Under the pieces are notes generated by a model. The model was not told where the DNA came from. It saw only the letters and a program-made list of their open reading frames with translations, and searched no databases. 64,000 nucleotides of DNA. Source: UBA1783 sp033808805. GTDB taxonomy: Bacteria; Bacillota_I; Bacilli_A; Erysipelotrichales; Erysipelotrichaceae. The translations under genes were made by a program, and so were the position numbers. The stretch lies in assembly GCA_033808805.1 (NCBI GenBank), contig JAPXMY010000007.1, positions 1-64,000 on the forward strand, in the 5' to 3' direction. How positions within the stretch are numbered: position 1 is the stretch's first letter; the number at the start of each line of letters is the position of its first letter. Shown here in pieces: positions 60,961 to 64,000 of the stretch.

Positions 60961-63024
60961 TCAATATAGTTTATAGATTCGAAGTCCATCGAATTTCTTT
61001 ATCAGTTTCAGCATACTGTTAAATGGCTCAAAGTCCTTTTCTTTTTCTTTTTCATCTAACGAATTATAGTGCTCAATTATCTCTTCCTTGGTCGGTTTTC
61101 CTTCCATAACCAGTCTATGCATGCGAAGCTGCTCACGTAAAGCCTTGCGCGCCTTGTTCTCATCTTCAAATTTATTGATAAATTTTGCTGGGAGGTTGGC
61201 TGTTTCATATAGATTACCACTGATCCAGCCCATTGAAATATGCTCATTTATCCAGCGTTGATGTTCCATTGGAGCAAAGATCATCATCTGCTCTTCACTA
61301 AAGGAAGTAATCATTTCATAATCAACTGGTCTATCAGTATAGAAACAACCTATCGCATGTAGATATCTGGAAAAATTCTTGGCCTGATTAATGTTAGAAA
61401 GCTGATATTCCAAAGATAGCTGTTCAAACTTTTTTTCTAAATCCTTATCATCAATTTCTTTTTCCTTACCCTGATATGAATATCTGGCATTTAAAGCCAC
61501 CGCAAAATCATACAAATGAAGGAAATTACTGCTGGAAAGATAAGTGTGTTTGCTTTTATAATCTACTTCTCTGGTATCAGCAATTATCGTTAGAGGAATA
61601 TCGGAAGTATCAACGATACTTTCAATATCGGTAGTAAAGCGCTGTTCCTTTTCTGCCATATCGCTGTAAGCTTTAAGCCTGGGTGCCGGACCCTGCTCTC
61701 CACTTTCTTCCCATTTGTGATATTCAATTTCAAATTCATCAATTTTTTCCTGCTCATGGCTATCATAATAATAAACAGCATGAATGGCATTATCGCTAAA
61801 ATCAAACTCTACCGACATCGGATGAAGTTCTGTTCTGGAGTTTCGACCATAAGCTGTGCGATCCCAGCATTGAAGCTCATCACATAACATCAGTAAATAA
61901 GCTAAAGGATGAGTTTGCATTTTTAAAGGTTTTTTAGGATTTTCACTCTTATAAAAAGCAATCGCAAATTTATACAGGCTATTATGAAGCATTATAGCTG
62001 TTAAAGCATCGATATGCTTTTCATTTATCTTTTCAATACCAACTGAATTTTCAATCTCATGATACAGTCTTGAGGCACTGAAATAGGCGTGATCCATAAA
62101 ATAACCAAATCTGTCAGGAAAACGTGGCTTATCATAAATCTTTTCTAAAATATATTCTTGAGTGAAAGCATATTTTTCAGCCAGTTTTTCCGCAATGCCA
62201 TAGGCAAACAGTTGCTCTGTTGTATCAAAAGACTGACCATAGAGATTTTCAAAATGCTTTTTAGCCTCTTGAGAAAGTTTGGTTATTAAATCAACATCAT
62301 GATAGGCAAGATACATACTGCCCTTGCCACGCTTATTGCCAGCCACTTCATAGTATGAAAGCACCTGTTCAAAAGGCAACTCAAAAGGATAACCGATATC
62401 ATGGAAAAGTGAAGTCAGGCCCCAATACTGCAAAAAGCAGTTAGCCGCAGCATAATCCGCTGTTTTATTTGCTTCAGCAATATCAAAACCATAAAACTTC
62501 TTAAAAGCCTGACGATAGTTTTCATTTGACTGATAAATAGCCAGACCCAATGCAAAGACATAAACCGAATGAGAATAATGATCACGATGCTTCATTAAAA
62601 GAGAGCTGGCATTAGATTCAAACTCAGAAAGCAGTTCCACCATCTTTTTTGATTTACCATAATGTCCAAAAAACATTTCTAGATAACAGTAATAAATATT
62701 GTAGGCATCCTCAGTAATACCTGAACTGATAAATTTTTCCAGTTCACGTTCCAGACACAGTCGATTAATGTCCATCTGCATATTATAAGGAATCTGATTT
62801 GATAACAGACTGGTTCCATAATATTTATTTTCTAGTTTTTCCTTTAATGCCATTTCATTATTAAAACAAAGTCCCTGGCATCTTTCGTGAAGAAAACGCA
62901 ATGCTGATGATTTTAATCCATAATCATCTTTACAATAATGTTTTTTAGGTTCCAGTGGACCGATATTTTCACCAAAAAGGCACTTGTTTCTTTCTCTTTT
63001 TTCTTTAAGCGCAGTATATGCCAT
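60961..63024 (-). CDS. HD-domain protein with C-terminal RyR domain
   Basis: A 687-residue cytoplasmic protein. An HD phosphohydrolase core is visible: the first histidine in KHRDHYSHSVYVFALG (near 143), the HD pair in SLFHDIGYPFE (near 207), a later histidine in IMLHNSLYKF (near 345) and the last aspartate in LLMLCDELQCWDR (near 377). The end (about 575-687) fits a bacterial RyR domain: MEHQRWINEHISMGWISGN, then a helix and a KKFDGLRIYKL strand. RyR domains are thought to bind nucleotide-type ligands. First gene of the three-gene operon. On the minus strand an extended -10 TATAAT is at 63115-63120; AAGGAG precedes the ATG. Confidence 0.75.
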   Translation of the reverse strand: MAYTALKEKRERNKCLFGENIGPLEPKKHYCKDDYGLKSSALRFLHERCQGLCFNNEMALKEKLENKYYGTSLLSNQIPYNMQMDINRLCLERELEKFISSGITEDAYNIYYCYLEMFFGHYGKSKKMVELLSEFESNASSLLMKHRDHYSHSVYVFALGLAIYQSNENYRQAFKKFYGFDIAEANKTADYAAANCFLQYWGLTSLFHDIGYPFELPFEQVLSYYEVAGNKRGKGSMYLAYHDVDLITKLSQEAKKHFENLYGQSFDTTEQLFAYGIAEKLAEKYAFTQEYILEKIYDKPRFPDRFGYFMDHAYFSASRLYHEIENSVGIEKINEKHIDALTAIMLHNSLYKFAIAFYKSENPKKPLKMQTHPLAYLLMLCDELQCWDRTAYGRNSRTELHPMSVEFDFSDNAIHAVYYYDSHEQEKIDEFEIEYHKWEESGEQGPAPRLKAYSDMAEKEQRFTTDIESIVDTSDIPLTIIADTREVDYKSKHTYLSSSNFLHLYDFAVALNARYSYQGKEKEIDDKDLEKKFEQLSLEYQLSNINQAKNFSRYLHAIGCFYTDRPVDYEMITSFSEEQMMIFAPMEHQRWINEHISMGWISGNLYETANLPAKFINKFEDENKARKALREQLRMHRLVMEGKPTKEEIIEHYNSLDEKEKEKDFEPFNSMLKLIKKFDGLRIYKLY

Positions 63025-63216
63025 TTCACAAACTCCTTCTTAAACAAATTATAATTTTAGATTCTTTTCGTCATTGTTATTCAATTTTGATACACAAAAA
63101 TTATCTTTAAATCAATTATAACAAACTCCAATCCAATTTTATATGCTAAAAAAGTTAATTTATGAAAATATTTTCATAAACTTTTGAAATATTTTAATTT
63201 TTTTTGCAAATATTTA

Positions 63217-63245
63217 TTGACACTTTCAAAAAAATACCTTACACT
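63217..63245 (+). promoter_or_regulatory. Promoter of the Tyr attenuator transcript
   Basis: TTGACA (63217-63222), 17-nt spacer, TACACT (63240-63245). Transcription should start near 63252, only about 15 nt before the leader ATG. Confidence 0.8.
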
Positions 63246-63266
63246 ATGGGCGATAGGAGATTATAG

Positions 63267-63326
63267 ATGAAAACTGTTTTAGCTTACAACGTTAACTATT
63301 ATTACTACTATTACTTTAAAAAGTAA
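63267..63326 (+). CDS. Tyrosine-rich leader peptide MKTVLAYNVNYYYYYYFKK
   Basis: A 19-codon frame with its own ribosome site AGGAGA (63255-63260) 6 nt from the ATG. It encodes one early Tyr, then six consecutive Tyr codons (63297-63314) and Phe before Lys-Lys-stop. The Tyr run starts directly after RNA segment 1 of the attenuator. A ribosome short of charged tRNA-Tyr would stall in this run. This is the classic layout of an amino-acid-sensing leader peptide. Confidence 0.88.
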   Translation: MKTVLAYNVNYYYYYYFKK

Positions 63327-63404
63327 TATTTTCGTTACGTTGGCAAGGCATTTTTTATTTATAAAGAGAAATATTTACGGCTGCCAATTGGGCAGTTTTT
63401 ATTT
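63287..63404 (+). promoter_or_regulatory. Ribosome-mediated attenuator with alternative stems
   Basis: Four segments can be paired. Segment 1 CAACGTTAAC (63287-63296) pairs with segment 2 GTTACGTTG (63334-63342) with one bulged T. Segment 2 extended, GTTGGCA (63339-63345), pairs with segment 3 TGCCAAT (63382-63388) by 7 bp. Segment 3 CTGCC (63381-63385) pairs with segment 4 GGCAG (63391-63395), followed by TTTTTATTT (terminator). Stalling at the Tyr codons would block segment 1, free segment 2 for segment 3, and so prevent termination. Confidence 0.8.
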
Positions 63405-63416
63405 GGAGGGAAACTT

Positions 63417-64000
63417 ATGAAAAAACTATTTACTCTATTATTATCATTATTGTTAATCTTGTCTTTTAGCGGATGCGATAAAAAGCAGGAAGAAAAATTC
63501 GTTATCGGCATCTGTCAGATTGAAGCTCATGCAGCTCTGGATGCTGCTACTCAGGGATTCAAGGATGCTCTTATTGAAGCCTTAGGAGAAGACAAAGTAG
63601 TATTTATCGATGGAAATGCGGCTGGAGATCCAGCTACCTGTGCTACTATCTGCAATGGCTTTGTGGCCGATGGTGTGGACATGATTTTAGCCAATGCTAC
63701 TCCTTCTTTACAGGCAGCAGCGGCAGCTACTACTACTATTCCTGTTTTAGGAACTTCAGTTACTGAATATGGTGTGGCTTTAAACATTGAAAACTTCAGT
63801 GGACTGGTTGGCACAAATATTTCAGGTACCAGTGATCTGGCACCGCTAGATGAACAGGCTCAGATGATTCTAGACATTTTACCAGATGTAAAAACTGTCG
63901 GCATTCTATACTCGTCAAGTGAAGCTAATTCAATTTACCAGGTTAAAGTTGTTAAAGAATACCTGGAAAGCAAAGGTGTTACAGTTAATGAATTTGCTTT
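63417..64000 (+). CDS. TrpX-type ABC transporter binding lipoprotein (partial)
   Basis: The first 194 codons of a gene that continues past the window. A lipoprotein signal ends in LILSFSGCDKK (cysteine near residue 20). The mature part starts KFVIGICQIEAHAALDAATQGF and has GDPATCATICNGFVADGVDMILANATPS, as in the ABC_sub_bind/TrpX family of aromatic amino-acid binding proteins. The strong ribosome site TTGGAGGGAAAC lies after the attenuator terminator. The poly-Tyr leader suggests tyrosine as ligand. Permease and ATPase genes are expected downstream. Confidence 0.88.
   Translation, partial: MKKLFTLLLSLLLILSFSGCDKKQEEKFVIGICQIEAHAALDAATQGFKDALIEALGEDKVVFIDGNAAGDPATCATICNGFVADGVDMILANATPSLQAAAAATTTIPVLGTSVTEYGVALNIENFSGLVGTNISGTSDLAPLDEQAQMILDILPDVKTVGILYSSSEANSIYQVKVVKEYLESKGVTVNEFA

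Noticed and set aside
52279..63128. Identical 16-nt promoter sequence before the nucleoside hydrolase and HD-RyR genes as sign of co-regulation
   Set aside because: The shared bases centre on a consensus -10 element, and one such match is expected by chance in a window of this size.
1..64000. CRISPR array or complete insertion sequence
   Set aside because: No regularly spaced repeats of 25-40 nt and no transposase frame were seen.

Overview
The window is AT-rich DNA from an anaerobic low-GC Firmicute (Bacillota). Pyruvate:ferredoxin oxidoreductase, PTS genes with PRD regulators, a T-box leader, strong AGGAGG-type ribosome sites and CCA-encoding tRNA genes all fit. Erysipelotrichales or a close relative is a plausible guess, not proven. 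Most genes lie on the minus strand in short operons closed by clear intrinsic terminators. There is no rRNA operon, CRISPR array or complete insertion sequence.

Layout. 1-7.2 kb: a galactitol-type PTS operon (PRD regulator, EIIA, class II ketose-bisphosphate aldolase, TIM-like isomerase, EIIB, EIIC), then an unknown membrane protein and a YjbQ-family protein. 7.2-18.1 kb: housekeeping genes (zinc-ribbon membrane protein, nifJ, rhomboid protease, rmuC, a HIT protein, a DUF2156-GNAT fusion, glyA behind an apparently leaderless DUF4097 gene). 18.2-23.9 kb: a MalEFGK/Ugp-type ABC importer followed by a cytoplasmic 5'-nucleotidase-family phosphoesterase. 24.2-28.6 kb: an M16C metallopeptidase, two small membrane proteins and six tRNA genes (Val, Thr, Tyr, Gln, Lys, Gly). 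28.6-33.4 kb: a DUF3883 nuclease-like protein, a ZIP metal transporter behind a large palindrome, and cdd-groEL. 33.5-40.7 kb: an operon of poorly known families (DUF4310/4311/4312, SFCGS and a lone PRD protein) with DgaE/DgaF-like enzymes, an amidohydrolase and a PRD regulator; it probably imports and degrades an amino-sugar acid or similar compound. 40.8-54.4 kb: a nucleoside-salvage region with a BMP-type ABC transporter, six nucleoside phosphorylase paralogues, an amidohydrolase-family deaminase, a nucleoside hydrolase, a YczE-like membrane protein, and groES upstream of a uridine-phosphorylase-like gene. 54.5-56.0 kb: trpB under a Trp T-box. 56.2-63.0 kb: an accessory region with a Bro-N antirepressor-like gene and a three-gene HD-RyR / LRR-TIR-TIR-Sel1 / four-helix membrane protein operon. 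63.2-64.0 kb: a tyrosine-rich leader peptide and attenuator ahead of a TrpX-type ABC binding protein that runs off the window.

Main points of interest. (i) The leader peptide MKTVLAYNVNYYYYYYFKK has six tandem Tyr codons and alternative RNA stems, the layout of ribosome-mediated attenuation. (ii) Two adjacent, overlapping phosphorylase pairs in which catalytic residues look split in a complementary way between partners, suggesting obligate heteromers with composite active sites. (iii) The HD-RyR/TIR/4TM operon resembles a nucleotide-signal immune or stress system: a TIR enzyme, a membrane effector and a RyR/HD sensor or hydrolase. (iv) The chaperonin genes are split, groEL behind cytidine deaminase and groES ahead of a uridine-phosphorylase-like gene. 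All functions are read from sequence by eye; no database search was run.
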